From assembly GCF_017163705.1 (NCBI RefSeq), contig NZ_JAFIWB010000016.1, forward strand, positions 47,676-111,675: DNA of 64,000 bases, given 5' to 3'. Both the position numbers and the translations under genes were made by a program. The notes beneath the pieces were generated by a model that saw nothing but the letters and a program-made list of their open reading frames with translations, searched no databases and was not told where the DNA came from. This DNA comes from Xanthomonas bonasiae (GTDB lineage Bacteria; Pseudomonadota; Gammaproteobacteria; Xanthomonadales; Xanthomonadaceae). Numbering within the stretch: position 1 is the first letter of the stretch; each line of letters opens with the position of its first letter. Below, one piece after another: positions 1 through 10,092 of this stretch.

Positions 1-1
1 G

Positions 2-1549
2 ATGGCTGCAGCTATCAATAGCAATGTTGCAACGACGTTTGGCGCCGTTGCCGCGGGAATGGTGCTAGCTCTTTCGTTGCACGAGGATCAAGTCTGGTGG
101 CGTCGTCCTTTGATGACAGGGTTTGGTGCTGCGTTTGCCTCGCACGTATACGGAGAGGCCGCCGGGCCTGCTGTTATCGTAGCTGCGATTGGCGTCATTC
201 ACTTTGCCTTGAGTGAGAGATCGCTAAAGGGCTTTGTTCGCGATGGTGCGGTATGTGCGTCAGCTTTCTTTATTGGCGCTAATGTCGTGATTGCGCAGTT
301 GCTCAGGTCTGCGCGCGATGTCAATGCGATCGCCGTGGGCGGGCAATGGGAGGGAATGTATCTGCACGCCAGTCCATGGACATGGCTGGCTTCCCCATTC
401 GCTGGCATGGTCGTGAATGGGTCGCCCTATGTCACTAAAGGCATGCTGGTGAATGGATTGGCGCTCGCAGCGCTGGTGATAACGGCAAGCTTGTTCGCGA
501 AGCGAACTCGTGGGGCTCTTTTGGCGGTTCTGGTTGTGGGGGTGCTGCTCATTTCTTTTGTAGAAATGCGCCAGTATGCGTATGGAGAACACAAGGTCGT
601 ACAAATGATCGGCACTTTGGCGTGCGTGCTCGCTGCGGGTGTCGCGATTATGTCAGTGCGCCGAGCGGTTACTGTTAATCGTACACCTTGGACTAACGCT
701 AGCGGTCTGGTTGGTGGTCTAATTCTACTTCTGATGCTTTTCGCAATTTGGCTTCAGCTCCGCCCATCGTTGCAGGTAATTTCTAGTTGGAAGACGCTGC
801 ATGGTTTGTCTGCCGATTTCCAGCGCGATTTGCAAGTGCGTGGTGCGGATGCTGATTGGGTCATTGATGACACAGGTACTGGTAGTGTGGAGCGCTTCCA
901 GAAGTCTCACTACATTGCGTATCTTATTCATGCCGGAAAGGGGCATGCATATCTGCCCAAGCTTGATCAGGAGGGAATGCGGGGGGGGTATGCGCGTAAG
1001 GTCTTGGGCAACACGCTCGCTAGACTGCAACGTGCTCGCTGGTTGGTACAGCTGAAGTCATTTGATGGTGTTGTTTCTCCTTTTGTATATCCGCCCCAGG
1101 CCACGATGCAGTCCACGGAGTATTCAGTCGTCGACCTCGAAAAGACTTCGCCTGCGCTCGCTGTCTCGGGGTGGGGATGGTTGTCTTGTAATGCTCAGGG
1201 CTGTCCCGTGGCAAGCGGTTTCGAGATCGAAGCGCTGTCTTGGGCAAGGCAGGGTGAGGTTTGCGCGCTACGTGTTTCCGGTCACCCGCTCCCTACATGG
1301 CCCAAGGCAACCTTTAAGCTCAGTGCTGAGGGAGCGCAAGTGATCTTTACGCGTGAAATGCAATGGAAACCTGAGGGGGTACTGTTGCCCCTTTCGCGGG
1401 GTTGGCAGCGCTTCCGATTCGATGACGCTGCCAATACACCAGGTGCCCTTTGGCAGGTGACAAGGGCGGCGGTAGAGTGCCGCGTTTCTTCAGGGCCTAC
1501 TGTCGCTGGCGTCGATCATTCTTCGGCAGTCGTCGGTAGAGAGCCATGA
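2..1549 (+). CDS. Polytopic membrane protein of the O-antigen locus, 5' end probably cut off
   Basis: I do not recognise a family. The visible 515 residues begin with an ATG one base from the window edge, so the true start may lie outside. The first ~255 residues hold about eight hydrophobic segments (roughly 11-27, 36-51, 53-71, 84-101, 148-166, 172-189, 201-218 and 235-253). A soluble domain of ~260 residues follows, probably periplasmic. This plan resembles the membrane proteins of unknown function and the GT-C-like transferases found in surface-polysaccharide clusters, but no catalytic motif is clear. The stop codon overlaps the next start (ATGA at 1546-1549), so the two genes are likely coupled in translation. 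Base composition is lower in GC than the housekeeping genes after 6100, as expected for a variable O-antigen cluster. A role in O-antigen assembly is inferred from position only. Confidence 0.6.
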   Translation: MAAAINSNVATTFGAVAAGMVLALSLHEDQVWWRRPLMTGFGAAFASHVYGEAAGPAVIVAAIGVIHFALSERSLKGFVRDGAVCASAFFIGANVVIAQLLRSARDVNAIAVGGQWEGMYLHASPWTWLASPFAGMVVNGSPYVTKGMLVNGLALAALVITASLFAKRTRGALLAVLVVGVLLISFVEMRQYAYGEHKVVQMIGTLACVLAAGVAIMSVRRAVTVNRTPWTNASGLVGGLILLLMLFAIWLQLRPSLQVISSWKTLHGLSADFQRDLQVRGADADWVIDDTGTGSVERFQKSHYIAYLIHAGKGHAYLPKLDQEGMRGGYARKVLGNTLARLQRARWLVQLKSFDGVVSPFVYPPQATMQSTEYSVVDLEKTSPALAVSGWGWLSCNAQGCPVASGFEIEALSWARQGEVCALRVSGHPLPTWPKATFKLSAEGAQVIFTREMQWKPEGVLLPLSRGWQRFRFDDAANTPGALWQVTRAAVECRVSSGPTVAGVDHSSAVVGREP

Positions 1550-1896
1550 TTTTTCTTCTCGTATTCTTTCTCGTTGGCTTGGGTGCGTGCGGCACGATAT
1601 TGCTCAAGGTTGGAGCAGAGCGTGTGGTGTATTCGGACGGTATGGTCATTCTCCTAGCCACTGCTCTGAAGAATCCTTCGCTGGTCGCGGGCATGATCAT
1701 GCAGATGATTCCGCTTGTATCTTGGGTTGTGCTGCTGAAGTTCATGCCCTTGACAAAGTTGCAGCCAATGATTGCGCTCACGTACGTCGTCACGCCGGTC
1801 ATGGCAGTACTGTTCTTGGGCGAGCATATTGGCCCCTTGCGCGCAAGCGGCATTGCGCTGATCGTTCTGGGTGTAGTACTGGTCAGTGCGAGCTGA
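1546..1896 (+). CDS. Small EamA/SMR-type membrane transporter (ArnE/ArnF-like half carrier)
   Basis: The 116-residue protein is almost entirely membrane-embedded, with about four helices (near 2-20, 28-45, 48-66 and 72-115). The C-terminal half shows the usual EamA signature: a proline-containing helix, then FLGEH, then a Gly-rich last helix ending in LIVLGVVLVS. Proteins of this size work as dimers; ArnE/ArnF flip lipid-linked aminoarabinose, and relatives in polysaccharide clusters are thought to move undecaprenyl-phosphate-linked sugars. Start chosen by the ATGA overlap with the upstream stop. The next gene follows within 4 bp, so the three genes form one unit. Likely function here: flipping a lipid-linked sugar donor across the inner membrane (inference). 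Substrate unknown. Confidence 0.65.
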   Translation: MIFLLVFFLVGLGACGTILLKVGAERVVYSDGMVILLATALKNPSLVAGMIMQMIPLVSWVVLLKFMPLTKLQPMIALTYVVTPVMAVLFLGEHIGPLRASGIALIVLGVVLVSAS

Positions 1897-1900
1897 GCCT

Positions 1901-3025
1901 ATGAAGATACTGATTGTGCTGACGTACTACACGCCCTACATGAGTGGCGTGACAGAGTATGCGCGTATGCTTGCGGAAGACCTTGCAGGACGTCACGACG
2001 TGACGGTGCTTACTACGCAGCACGATTCGTCGCTGCCCAATGAGCAGATTGTGGGTGGGGTGCGTGTCATTCGCTCTCCCGTGTTTGCTCGCCTGCATAA
2101 AGGAGTGCTCAGTTGGCGTTTTATTGCTGATTTCATCAGGCTTTCTCGGCATCATGATGTAGTCAACCTGCATATGCCGATGCTTGAATCCGGTGCGTTA
2201 TCGCTTCTTGTCCCGTCACGTAAGCTTGTAGTGAATTACCAGTGCGATATGGCGGTCGTTGGCGGGCTAGTGGATAAGCTGGCTGTGACGGTGACGCGGC
2301 TCTCTTGCTGGCTTGCAACCCGTCGGGCCCGAGACGTAGGAGTTATCACCCACGACTATGCGGCATCATCGGATTGGCTAAAGGCAGTGCGCTACAAGCA
2401 ACATGAAGTCTTGGCGCCAATGAAGGATATGCCGCTGCTGGATACAGAAGCGGCTGCGGACGGTGTCTTCAGGTTCGGCTTTGTTGGTCGATTTGTCGCG
2501 GAAAAGGGACTTCCAGTACTGTTGGAAGCGTTCGCTGATGTGCATCGGCGCTATGGTGACAGGGTGCGGTTGGTGCTCGTGGGCGACACGCATAATGTTG
2601 CGGGCGGGAGTGTCATGGACTCCATCCATGGCAACATCATGGCGCTGGGTTCTGCTGCCGAGGTGCGTGGCCGCGTAAGCGAGGATGAGTTGCGTCGCTT
2701 TTACGCTGAACTGGATGTTCTTGTGCTGCCAAGTGTTAACCGCTACGAGGCGTTTGGCATGGTGCAGTTGGAAGCGATGCTCAGTGGAGCGCAAGTTATT
2801 TCGTCGGATCTGCCGGGTGTGCGCACAATTGTGCAAAATACGGGAAATGGAGAAGTGGTGCCGCGTTCGGACGCACGAGCGCTGGCCGACGCGATGGAGC
2901 GCATGATTGCTCAGCACGGCAGCCGTACGCGTGCTCAAGTGCGCGATCAGACGTTGCGTGCATACCCATTGCGGCGGTTTTTCGAGCTGCAAGAAGATAT
3001 GCTGTTGTCCGCTATGCATGGGTGA
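1901..3025 (+). CDS. Glycosyltransferase family 4
   Basis: Retaining GT-B glycosyltransferase of 374 residues. The N-terminal domain opens with MKILIVLTYYTPYMSGVTEY, the typical GT4 start with an acceptor-side Gly loop. The C-terminal Rossmann domain begins near residue 195 with FVGRFVAEKG. The E-x7-E signature is present (EAFGMVQLE, Glu283 and Glu291), followed by the conserved LSGAQVISSDLPG. I chose ATG 1901, four bases after the upstream stop, over an in-frame GTG at 1886 that would overlap the previous gene. It probably adds one sugar to the O-antigen repeat or core on the cytoplasmic face. Donor and acceptor cannot be told. GC content is lower than in the genes beyond 6100, which suggests transfer with the O-antigen cluster. 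Confidence 0.85.
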   Translation: MKILIVLTYYTPYMSGVTEYARMLAEDLAGRHDVTVLTTQHDSSLPNEQIVGGVRVIRSPVFARLHKGVLSWRFIADFIRLSRHHDVVNLHMPMLESGALSLLVPSRKLVVNYQCDMAVVGGLVDKLAVTVTRLSCWLATRRARDVGVITHDYAASSDWLKAVRYKQHEVLAPMKDMPLLDTEAAADGVFRFGFVGRFVAEKGLPVLLEAFADVHRRYGDRVRLVLVGDTHNVAGGSVMDSIHGNIMALGSAAEVRGRVSEDELRRFYAELDVLVLPSVNRYEAFGMVQLEAMLSGAQVISSDLPGVRTIVQNTGNGEVVPRSDARALADAMERMIAQHGSRTRAQVRDQTLRAYPLRRFFELQEDMLLSAMHG

Positions 3026-3856
3026 GAGCCGGCGTCGCTTGATCACTTCGTTGTATGTGCTGGGTGCGCGATTGCGTGTGGGGAGCGCTGTAGCGTCCCT
3101 CTGTAGCTGAGCGATTAATGTCGCTGGCGATCCCATCTGTTGAAGGGGGTAAAGCGATCTGCCATTGGCTGGTCTGGACAATGCCTGCGCGGACGCATAT
3201 TCGGTGTGGTTGTAGCGCATGAACGATGCTTTGAGTGCTGTTCCCTATTGGGTAAGCAAAGGAAGCGAGCTTTGACTTGCTTGTACACCGCTTCCCGATT
3301 ACCTTGAGCTTATGGGTATCGAGTCAGCGCAGTCATCTCTTTGTAATGACGCTGGAGGCTGTCGGCGCGACGCACTTGAATCCTAAGACGGGGCTCAGTT
3401 GGGGGGGGCTTCCTGAAGCAAGTAGCGATTGCTGTATCGCGTGTTATTGCCGGCATGTGCTGTGTCGCTTTGCGATGAAGCCCATGTGGCAGAGAAGGCG
3501 TGCTTGGCGATGAGGCGATGCATAAAGCGTGCTTCGAAGAAGCGAATTTATAGTGACGCGCCGTTTTACGTTGAAATGCCTCTGCTTCAGATTCTTTCAT
3601 GGGGCTCATATGGTGGCTTTGTGATCTTCTGCTTGTGCTGTCATGCCTTGGTTCGAAGCATCATTCGGGGCTAGTGATGCCATGTGAGCTGAGTTGCGGG
3701 CGGGCGATGCTGCCTTTCGGCACGATTAAAGCCGCGGCGCATGAGCCGCGGTCGCGTCAGGAAATTGCTCGAAGCGGTGCGAATTGAGATGGTCGTGGCG
3801 ATAAAGCCTGGCGGCTCAAGATAGATTTGACCTGAGAGAGTTCTTGCGGAGGGGCT
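3026..3856 (+). other. 831-bp gap without a convincing gene inside the O-antigen cluster
   Basis: No reading frame here has a recognisable protein family, a good ribosome site or codon use like the neighbours; the longest frames are under 100 codons. The stretch is lower in GC than the chromosome average. A weak inverted repeat (CCGCGG, 8-base loop, CCGCGG) lies near 3732-3752. It could be a decayed gene or an old junction between O-antigen cassettes, but no specific remnant is identified. Confidence 0.5.
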
Positions 3857-4555
3857 ATGGATGACAGTTCGGAGCTGTTTCAGCAGTCTTACTACGACGG
3901 CAATGGACAGAACGGGGACAGGCCCGCTTTGCGGCTCTTCACACGGCTTGCGCGTAGGTACATCTCTTCCGGAAGCGTGTTGGACTTTGGCTGCGGACCT
4001 GGGTTTCTGCTGAATCATCTTCGCAGACACTTCGAGGTGGCCGGCGTCGAGGCTAGCGATTGGGCGCGTGCGGAGGCTGCCCGCCGTACAGGGGTTCCAA
4101 TACATGCTTCCATTCGCGAGATTGGGGACAAGAGCCTCTCTGGGATCGTTTCTATTCATGTGGTTGAACACATCGAGGACGTGTCCCTTGAAGAGGTACT
4201 TGCCGAATGGTTCCGCGTTTTGCGACCTGGCGGGCGGGCACTGGTGGTAACCCCGGATGCCGGAGGCGTTGCAGCAAGGCGAAAAGGCGCAGATTGGATC
4301 GCCCTGACGGATCCGACCCATATCAATCTCAAAACGCATCAGCAGTGGCGCGAAGTATTCAAAAGAGCAGGCTTCTCCTGCATCGCGGAGGCTGCTGACG
4401 GGCTTTGGGATTTTCCCTATATCCTGAAAGGGCTTGGTCGCGCTGAAGTGCTTTTGTTGGGATGGCCGACGTTGTTCCAATTTATATTTGCAAGGCTCGT
4501 GCTTCCCCCCGGGAGCGGAGAGTCAACGATCCTCGTGCTGGAAAAGCCTCTCTAA
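3857..4555 (+). CDS. Class I SAM-dependent methyltransferase
   Basis: The 232-residue protein has the class I methyltransferase fold. Motif I is VLDFGCGPGFLL (about residues 41-52, SAM-binding Gly loop). The acidic end of strand beta2 is in GVEASDWA, the post-II region is IHVVEHIEDV, and motif III is FRVLRPGGRALVVTPD. This matches the Methyltransf_23 type found in many O-antigen clusters, where such enzymes methylate sugars or cap the chain end. The start has GGAGGGG just upstream (ending 5 bases before the ATG). It stands alone after an 831-bp gap and converges with the HAD-UbiA gene. Target sugar unknown. Confidence 0.8.
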   Translation: MDDSSELFQQSYYDGNGQNGDRPALRLFTRLARRYISSGSVLDFGCGPGFLLNHLRRHFEVAGVEASDWARAEAARRTGVPIHASIREIGDKSLSGIVSIHVVEHIEDVSLEEVLAEWFRVLRPGGRALVVTPDAGGVAARRKGADWIALTDPTHINLKTHQQWREVFKRAGFSCIAEAADGLWDFPYILKGLGRAEVLLLGWPTLFQFIFARLVLPPGSGESTILVLEKPL

Positions 4556-4681
4556 GATCTTTAGGCGCTCGGGTCGTTTTTGCTCCAGGCAATCGGTCCT
4601 CTCGGGACAGTAACTCCAGATTCCGTAGGTGACATGCGGGGACACAGGTCTGGGCGATCATGGCGCTGGATATCCCACACA

Positions 4682-6112
4682 TCACATCGCTGCCAAGACA
4701 GCGGCCGCCCCCAGCAACACTGTGATCAGGCTGCCCCGATCCTTGACTGCAAAAACGACGGGGTCATCATGCATCAGCCCTCGGTGCGCGAGCATCCAGG
4801 TTCGGCTGATCCAGTAGAGAAGAATCGGGCACAGAAGCCACAGGAAGAATGGGTGGCTATATAACGCCTGACTGTCGGGCGTGTTGATGTACAAGCAGAG
4901 GACCAACACGGCCATCAATCCGGATGCCGTTCCCAGGGATTGAACGAGCGAGAGATCCTCCACGTGATAGCCACGGCCGCTGGGGATGAACTTCCCCGCT
5001 CCTAGGGTCATCTGGAGTTCGGTAAAGCGCTTGAGCATGGCCAGACTCAGGAACAAGAAGAGCGACAGCGCCAGCAGCCAGAATGAGGGCGTCACACCGA
5101 TGGCGGCTGCGCCGCCGATGATGCGGATCGTATACAGCGCAGCGAGCGTCACCACATCTATGATGACGATCTGTTTCAGTTTCAGCGAATAGGCAAGCGT
5201 CAGCAAGTAATACGTTGCGAGTACGGCCAAGAACGCTGGTGATGCCAGCCACGCGGTCGCCAGTCCGGCAATCGTTAGCAGTGGTGCTGCAACAAGTCCT
5301 GCGCGCAAATCCAGGGTTCCTGCTGCAAAGGGGCGACGTCGCTTGCGTGGATGTCCACGATCCGATTCAAGGTCTAACAAATCATTCAGCAGGTAAACGC
5401 CGGAGGCGCAAAGGCCGAATGCGAGGAAGGCCGATGCGGAAGTCAAGAGGCCATTCAGCTGGGAAAAGCTGTGGCTGGCCAGCAGTGGAACGAAGACAAG
5501 CAAATTCTTCAGCCACTGGTGCACGCGGAGGGCCTTCAGCCAAGTCAACGGGCTGCTGCCGCTGCGTGGCCAATATGCCTCGACGGAACAAACCTTAGCG
5601 GCAGCTTTCGAGACGGTCGGGCCTGCATTCACCACCCACGCGCTATGGGCGTGTTTCCAGATGCGGAGATCGACCATATCGTTGGCGACGTAATCAAAGC
5701 CCTTTTCGCCAAAACGCTCAAGCAGTAGCCGCGCCTTGCGGCTTCCCGCGAGATTTATTCGTCCGTCGCTACAATGTACTTCATCAAAAAGATTGAGGTG
5801 TTCAGCAATCGGGTATACCAGCTGCGCATCCGACGCCGTGCACAGCACGCGCGGACGGTCCGTGGTTTCGCGTAGCAGTTGCAAAACACGCGGATCGTAG
5901 GGAAGCGCCGCAGCGCTCCCCGCTCCGAATGCAGCCAGCTTGCGCTTCAGATGTGCTTTGCCACGAAACAACCATAGCGGGATGCACACCAGCAACCAAG
6001 GGCGGGAGGACAGCATGCTCAGGAACGACTCGTAAAGCAGGTCGCTGAGCAGGAGCGTGCCGTCCAGGTCAACACAGAGCGCCCGAGGATGGGCCGGCGT
6101 TTCAGCGTTCAA
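4682..6112 (-). CDS. HAD phosphatase-UbiA prenyltransferase fusion protein
   Basis: Two domains are visible. The N-terminal ~200 residues carry the HAD nucleophile motif DLDGTLL (Asp15/Asp17 from the start chosen) with later TASDAQ and NDMVDL segments. The C-terminal ~270 residues form a polytopic UbiA-type prenyltransferase with the Asp-rich motif NDLLDLESD near residue 245 and eight or nine helices. The membrane domain resembles enzymes like mycobacterial Rv3806c, which attaches phosphoribose to a polyprenyl phosphate; the fused HAD domain could then remove the 5-phosphate. That pathway is inference. An ATG at 6211 would overlap etfA by 47 bases; I prefer TTG 6112, which has GAAGGA six bases upstream. 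The protein would then be 476 residues. It is the last O-antigen-cluster gene before etfA, on the same strand. Confidence 0.75.
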   Translation of the reverse strand: MNAETPAHPRALCVDLDGTLLLSDLLYESFLSMLSSRPWLLVCIPLWLFRGKAHLKRKLAAFGAGSAAALPYDPRVLQLLRETTDRPRVLCTASDAQLVYPIAEHLNLFDEVHCSDGRINLAGSRKARLLLERFGEKGFDYVANDMVDLRIWKHAHSAWVVNAGPTVSKAAAKVCSVEAYWPRSGSSPLTWLKALRVHQWLKNLLVFVPLLASHSFSQLNGLLTSASAFLAFGLCASGVYLLNDLLDLESDRGHPRKRRRPFAAGTLDLRAGLVAAPLLTIAGLATAWLASPAFLAVLATYYLLTLAYSLKLKQIVIIDVVTLAALYTIRIIGGAAAIGVTPSFWLLALSLFLFLSLAMLKRFTELQMTLGAGKFIPSGRGYHVEDLSLVQSLGTASGLMAVLVLCLYINTPDSQALYSHPFFLWLLCPILLYWISRTWMLAHRGLMHDDPVVFAVKDRGSLITVLLGAAAVLAAM

Positions 6113-6164
6113 AGATTTTCCTTCAGCGGACGCCAACTGCCATCCACTTTGCGGTGCGTATCGT

Positions 6165-7106
6165 TCAACCAAGTGTCTTTTCCAACTCCGGCAACAAGGT
6201 GAACAAGTCACCCACCAGCCCGATATCGGCGATCTCGAAGATCGGCGATTCCGGGTCCTTGTTGATCGCGACGATGGTGCCGGCGTCCTTGATCCCGGTC
6301 AGGTGCTGGATCGCGCCGGAGATGCCGACCGCCACGTACAGGTCCGGGGCGATGATCTTGCCGGTCTGGCCGACCTGCAGTTCGTTGGGCACGTAGCCGG
6401 CATCCACCGCCGCGCGCGAGGCGCCGACCGCGGCGCCGAGCTTGTCGGCCAGCTTGTAGATGATCTGGAAGTTCTCCGCCGAGCCCACGCCGCGGCCGCC
6501 GGAGACCACGCGCTTGGCGCTCTGTAGGTCGGGGCGGTCGGACTTGCCGGCAGCCAGGCCGACGAAGCGGGTGTGGCTGGGCAGCGTCGCGCTGACGCTG
6601 GCCGCCTCGATCGCCGCGCTGCCGCCCTTGGCCGCTTCCGGCCACGAGGCGCTGCGCACGGTGGCGACCACGGTCTGGTCGGCGGGCGCCTGCACGCTGA
6701 TGATCGCGTTGCCGGCGTAGATCGGGCGCTTGAAGGCATATTCGCCATCGACCGCCATCAGGTCGGAGATCTGGTTGACCCCGAGCAGCGCGGCGACCAC
6801 CGGCATCAGGTCCTTGCCGAAGGTGGTGGAGGGGCCGAACAGGTGGCTGTAGCCCTGTGCCAGCTGCGCGATCTGCGGCCCCAGCACCTGTGCGATGGCG
6901 TGTTCGTTGGCCGGATTGGCGACGGTAAGCACGCGGCCCACGCCGGCGATCTGCGCGGCCTGCGCGGCGACGGCGGCCGGGTCGGCGGCCAGCACCACGA
7001 TGTCGATGGCGTCCGGCGACAGCGCCTGCGCGGCGCTGACGGTCTTGGCGGTGGCCGCGTTGAGCTGGCCGTTCAGGTGTTCGGCGACGACGAGGATCTT
7101 GGCCAT
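6165..7106 (-). CDS. etfA: Electron transfer flavoprotein alpha subunit
   Basis: The 313-residue product starts [15 protein letters not shown] and has the normal family length. The C-terminal FAD domain is clear: [12 protein letters not shown] near residue 200, then [21 protein letters not shown] and [13 protein letters not shown], and an end with [20 protein letters not shown]. With EtfB it accepts electrons from acyl-CoA and other flavin dehydrogenases and passes them to ETF-ubiquinone oxidoreductase, encoded at 19604-21247. It overlaps the end of etfB by one base (start at 7106). In Xanthomonas the variable LPS locus is known to border the etf genes, so this marks the conserved edge of that locus. 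Confidence 0.96.
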   Translation of the reverse strand: MAKILVVAEHLNGQLNAATAKTVSAAQALSPDAIDIVVLAADPAAVAAQAAQIAGVGRVLTVANPANEHAIAQVLGPQIAQLAQGYSHLFGPSTTFGKDLMPVVAALLGVNQISDLMAVDGEYAFKRPIYAGNAIISVQAPADQTVVATVRSASWPEAAKGGSAAIEAASVSATLPSHTRFVGLAAGKSDRPDLQSAKRVVSGGRGVGSAENFQIIYKLADKLGAAVGASRAAVDAGYVPNELQVGQTGKIIAPDLYVAVGISGAIQHLTGIKDAGTIVAINKDPESPIFEIADIGLVGDLFTLLPELEKTLG

Positions 7107-7852
7107 TACAGCAACCCCTTCTGCTTGAGTGCGGCCACCAGTTCGGCGGCGTCCTTGACCATCACCCCACGGCTGCGCTTGGGCGGCGGGGCGTAGTGGG
7201 TGGTGGCGAGGCTGTCGTTGGACTCCACGCCCAGCTCGGCGAATGCCAGGGTCTGCAGCGGCTTGCTCTTGGCCTTCATGATGTCGGGCAGCTTGATGAA
7301 GCGCGGCTCGTTCAGGCGCAGGTCGGTGGTGACCACGGCCGGCAGATCCACTTCCAGCGTCTCCAGGCCGGCGTCGACCTCGCGGGTCACCGTGGCCTTG
7401 CCGTCGGCGACGACCAGCTTGCCGGCGAAGGTGGCCTGCGGGCGGCCCCACAGCGTGGCCAGCATCTGCCCGGTCTGGTTGGCGTCGTCGTCGATCGCCT
7501 GCTTGCCCAGGATCACCAGGTCCGGCTGCTCCTGCTCGACCAGCTTGAGCAGGGCGCGGGCCGCGGTCAGCGGTTGGATCGCGGCGTCGGTGACCACGTG
7601 GATGGCGCGGTTGGCGCCCATCGCCAGGCCGTTGCGCAGGTGCGCGGCGGCATCGGCCGGGGCCAGGGTGACCACCACGACCTCGCTGGCGATGCCGGCG
7701 TCGCGCAGGCGCAACGCTTCTTCCAGGGCGATTTCGTCGAACGGATTGGGGGAAAGCTTGACGCCCTCGGTCACGACGCCGGAGCCGTCCGGCTTGACCT
7801 GGATGCGGACGTTGTAGTCCACCACGCGCTTGTAGGCGACGAGGATTTTCAT
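7106..7852 (-). CDS. etfB: Electron transfer flavoprotein beta subunit
   Basis: The 248-residue protein starts MKILVAYKRVVDYNVRIQVK and carries the EtfB signature VKLSPNPFDEIALEEALRL, then LVILGKQAIDDDANQTGQM, and the conserved LPAVVTTDLRLNEPRF region. It binds AMP and forms the heterodimer with EtfA in the cytoplasm. It is first in the etfBA unit; its TAA stop shares one base with the etfA start codon. The 238-bp region up to the divergent rmlB gene (8091) must hold promoters for both directions, but I cannot point to a clear -35/-10 pair. Confidence 0.96.
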   Translation of the reverse strand: MKILVAYKRVVDYNVRIQVKPDGSGVVTEGVKLSPNPFDEIALEEALRLRDAGIASEVVVVTLAPADAAAHLRNGLAMGANRAIHVVTDAAIQPLTAARALLKLVEQEQPDLVILGKQAIDDDANQTGQMLATLWGRPQATFAGKLVVADGKATVTREVDAGLETLEVDLPAVVTTDLRLNEPRFIKLPDIMKAKSKPLQTLAFAELGVESNDSLATTHYAPPPKRSRGVMVKDAAELVAALKQKGLL

Positions 7853-8090
7853 CTTGTACGAGATCCTTCAGCAGTGCGGGAAGGCCCGGCCGCGGCGGCT
7901 GGCGCGGGGCAGTCGGTGGATTCTAACCGCCGGCGATGGACCATGCGAGGGCGTATGGTGGATGTTGGGGCTTCGCGCTGAACGGAATCCGGTCGCGAGT
8001 TTAATGTTCGCTTGCTGGCGTTATGCTCTGCGGCCATGCGCCGGCCATCGCCTCGGCCAACCGACCAAGCAACACTTCAGGAGATAGGCA

Positions 8091-9146
8091 TTGGCAACAT
8101 GGCTCGTCACCGGCGGCGCCGGGTTCATCGGCGGCAATTTCGTGCTGGAAGCGGTGTCGCGCGGCGTCCGCGTGATCAACCTGGACGCATTGACCTACGC
8201 CGGCAACCTGAACACGCTGGCGTCGCTGGACGGCCATCCCGACCACGTCTTCGTGCAGGGCGATATCGGCGACCGCGCGCTGGTCGCGCAACTGCTGCGC
8301 GAGCACCAGCCCGACGCGGTGCTGAACTTCGCCGCCGAGAGCCATGTCGACCGTTCGATCGACGGCCCGGGCGCGTTCATCCAGACCAACGTGGTCGGCA
8401 CGCTCGGCCTGCTGGAAGCGGTGCGCGATCACTGGAAGGCGCTGCCGGAAGGGCCGCGCGCCGCGTTCCGGTTCCTGCACGTGTCCACCGACGAGGTCTA
8501 CGGCACGCTCGGCGAGACCGGCAAGTTCAGCGAGACCACGCCGTACGCGCCCAATTCGCCGTACTCGGCCTCCAAGGCCGCCTCCGACCACCTGGTGCGC
8601 GCGTTCCACCACACCTACGGCCTGCCGGTGTTGACCACCAACTGCTCCAACAACTACGGCCCGTACCATTTTCCCGAGAAGCTGATCCCGCTGGTGATCG
8701 CCAAGGCGCTGGCGGGCGAGCCGCTGCCGGTCTACGGCGACGGCAAGCAGGTGCGCGACTGGCTGTTCGTCGGCGACCACTGCGAGGCGATCCGCACCGT
8801 GCTGGAGAAGGGCCGGGTCGGCGAGACCTACAACGTCGGCGGCAATTCCGAGAAGCAGAACATCGAGGTGGTGCAGGCGATCTGCGCGCTGCTCGATGCG
8901 CGCCGCCCGCGTGCCGACGGCAAGCCGCGCAGCAGCCAGATCACCCATGTCGCCGACCGCCCCGGCCACGACCGGCGCTATGCGATCGACGCGTCCAAGC
9001 TGAAGAACGAGCTGGGCTGGGAGCCGCAGTACAGCTTCGAGCAGGGCATCGCCACCACGGTGGACTGGTACCTGGCCAACCAGGCCTGGGTGCAGGGCGT
9101 GCTCGACGGCAGCTATCGGCTGGAACGGATCGGCACGGCGGCATAA
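8091..9146 (+). CDS. rmlB: dTDP-glucose 4,6-dehydratase
   Basis: Second enzyme of dTDP-L-rhamnose synthesis: it converts dTDP-glucose to dTDP-4-keto-6-deoxyglucose using bound NAD. The 351-residue extended SDR shows the NAD loop [11 protein letters not shown], the catalytic STDEVYG (Thr133, Asp134, Glu135) and YSASK (Tyr158, Lys162). The start is TTG at 8091, supported by the family N-terminus ([12 protein letters not shown]) and by an AGGAGA ribosome site in the preceding 15 bases; there is no suitable ATG. First gene of rmlBACD, divergent from etfBA. The rhamnose donor is used for LPS and related glycans. Confidence 0.96.
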   Translation: MATWLVTGGAGFIGGNFVLEAVSRGVRVINLDALTYAGNLNTLASLDGHPDHVFVQGDIGDRALVAQLLREHQPDAVLNFAAESHVDRSIDGPGAFIQTNVVGTLGLLEAVRDHWKALPEGPRAAFRFLHVSTDEVYGTLGETGKFSETTPYAPNSPYSASKAASDHLVRAFHHTYGLPVLTTNCSNNYGPYHFPEKLIPLVIAKALAGEPLPVYGDGKQVRDWLFVGDHCEAIRTVLEKGRVGETYNVGGNSEKQNIEVVQAICALLDARRPRADGKPRSSQITHVADRPGHDRRYAIDASKLKNELGWEPQYSFEQGIATTVDWYLANQAWVQGVLDGSYRLERIGTAA

Positions 9147-9204
9147 CGCGAGTCCCTCGCAAGAGCCCGCACGTCCATGTGCGGACTTCCAAAGGAAGTA
9201 ACCG

Positions 9205-10092
9205 ATGACACAACGCAAGGGCATCATCCTGGCCGGCGGCTCCGGCACGCGGCTGTATCCGATCACCAAGGGCGTCAGCAAGCAGCTGCTGCCGGTGTAC
9301 GACAAGCCGATGATCTATTACCCGCTCAGCGTGCTGATGCTGGCCGGCATTCGCGAAGTGCTGATCATCAATACGCCGCACGAGCAGGCCTTGTTCCGCG
9401 CGCTGCTGGGCGACGGCTCGCAGTGGGGCATGCGCCTGGAATACGCGGTGCAGCCGAGCCCGGACGGACTGGCGCAGGCCTACCTGATCGGTCGCGAGTT
9501 CATCGGCGGCAAGCCGAGCTGCCTGGTGCTGGGCGACAACATCTTCCATGGCCATGGTTTGACCGAGACCCTGCGCCGCGCCGACGCGCGGCAGCAGGGC
9601 GCCACCGTGTTCGGCTATTGGGTCAACGACCCGGAGCGCTATGGCGTGGCCGAGTTCGACCAGGCCGGCAAGGTCATCGACATCGCCGAAAAGCCGGCCC
9701 AGCCGCGCTCCAACTATGCGGTCACCGGGTTGTACTTCTACGACGGCCAGGCCAGTGACTACGCAGCCGAATTGAGGCCTTCGCCACGCGGAGAGCTCGA
9801 GATCACCGACCTCAATCGGTGCTATCTGGATGCGGGGCAACTACATCTGGAAGCGCTGGGTCGCGGCTATGCTTGGCTGGATACCGGAACCCATCAATCC
9901 CTGCACGAAGCGTCCAACTTCATCGAGACCATTCAGGCGCGGCAAGGGTTGCAAGTGTGCTGCCCGGAAGAAATCGCCTTCTCGCAAGGCTGGATCAATG
10001 CCGAGCAGTTGCAACATCTGGCGCTCCCACTGGCAAAGAGCGGTTATGGCCTGTATTTGCAGGCACTGGCAAAACGAGGAAAGTTTCTTTGA
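9205..10092 (+). CDS. rmlA: Glucose-1-phosphate thymidylyltransferase
   Basis: First committed enzyme of dTDP-rhamnose synthesis, joining dTTP and glucose-1-phosphate. The 295-residue length is normal. The nucleotidyltransferase signature [20 protein letters not shown] lies near residues 11-30, followed by [20 protein letters not shown] (metal-binding Asp) and [14 protein letters not shown] ribosome site lies about 6-10 bases before the ATG. The final codons overlap the start of rmlC. In other bacteria the enzyme is feedback-inhibited by dTDP-rhamnose (family knowledge). Confidence 0.96.
   Translation: MTQRKGIILAGGSGTRLYPITKGVSKQLLPVYDKPMIYYPLSVLMLAGIREVLIINTPHEQALFRALLGDGSQWGMRLEYAVQPSPDGLAQAYLIGREFIGGKPSCLVLGDNIFHGHGLTETLRRADARQQGATVFGYWVNDPERYGVAEFDQAGKVIDIAEKPAQPRSNYAVTGLYFYDGQASDYAAELRPSPRGELEITDLNRCYLDAGQLHLEALGRGYAWLDTGTHQSLHEASNFIETIQARQGLQVCCPEEIAFSQGWINAEQLQHLALPLAKSGYGLYLQALAKRGKFL

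Noticed and set aside
3277..3787. Small plus-strand frames in the O-antigen gap (for example 3277-3513 and 3599-3787)
   Set aside because: They lack ribosome sites, domains and coding-like composition.
6571..8000. Plus-strand frames over etfBA
   Set aside because: They mirror etfA/etfB codons, are rich in Arg/Gly/Gln and have no domain.
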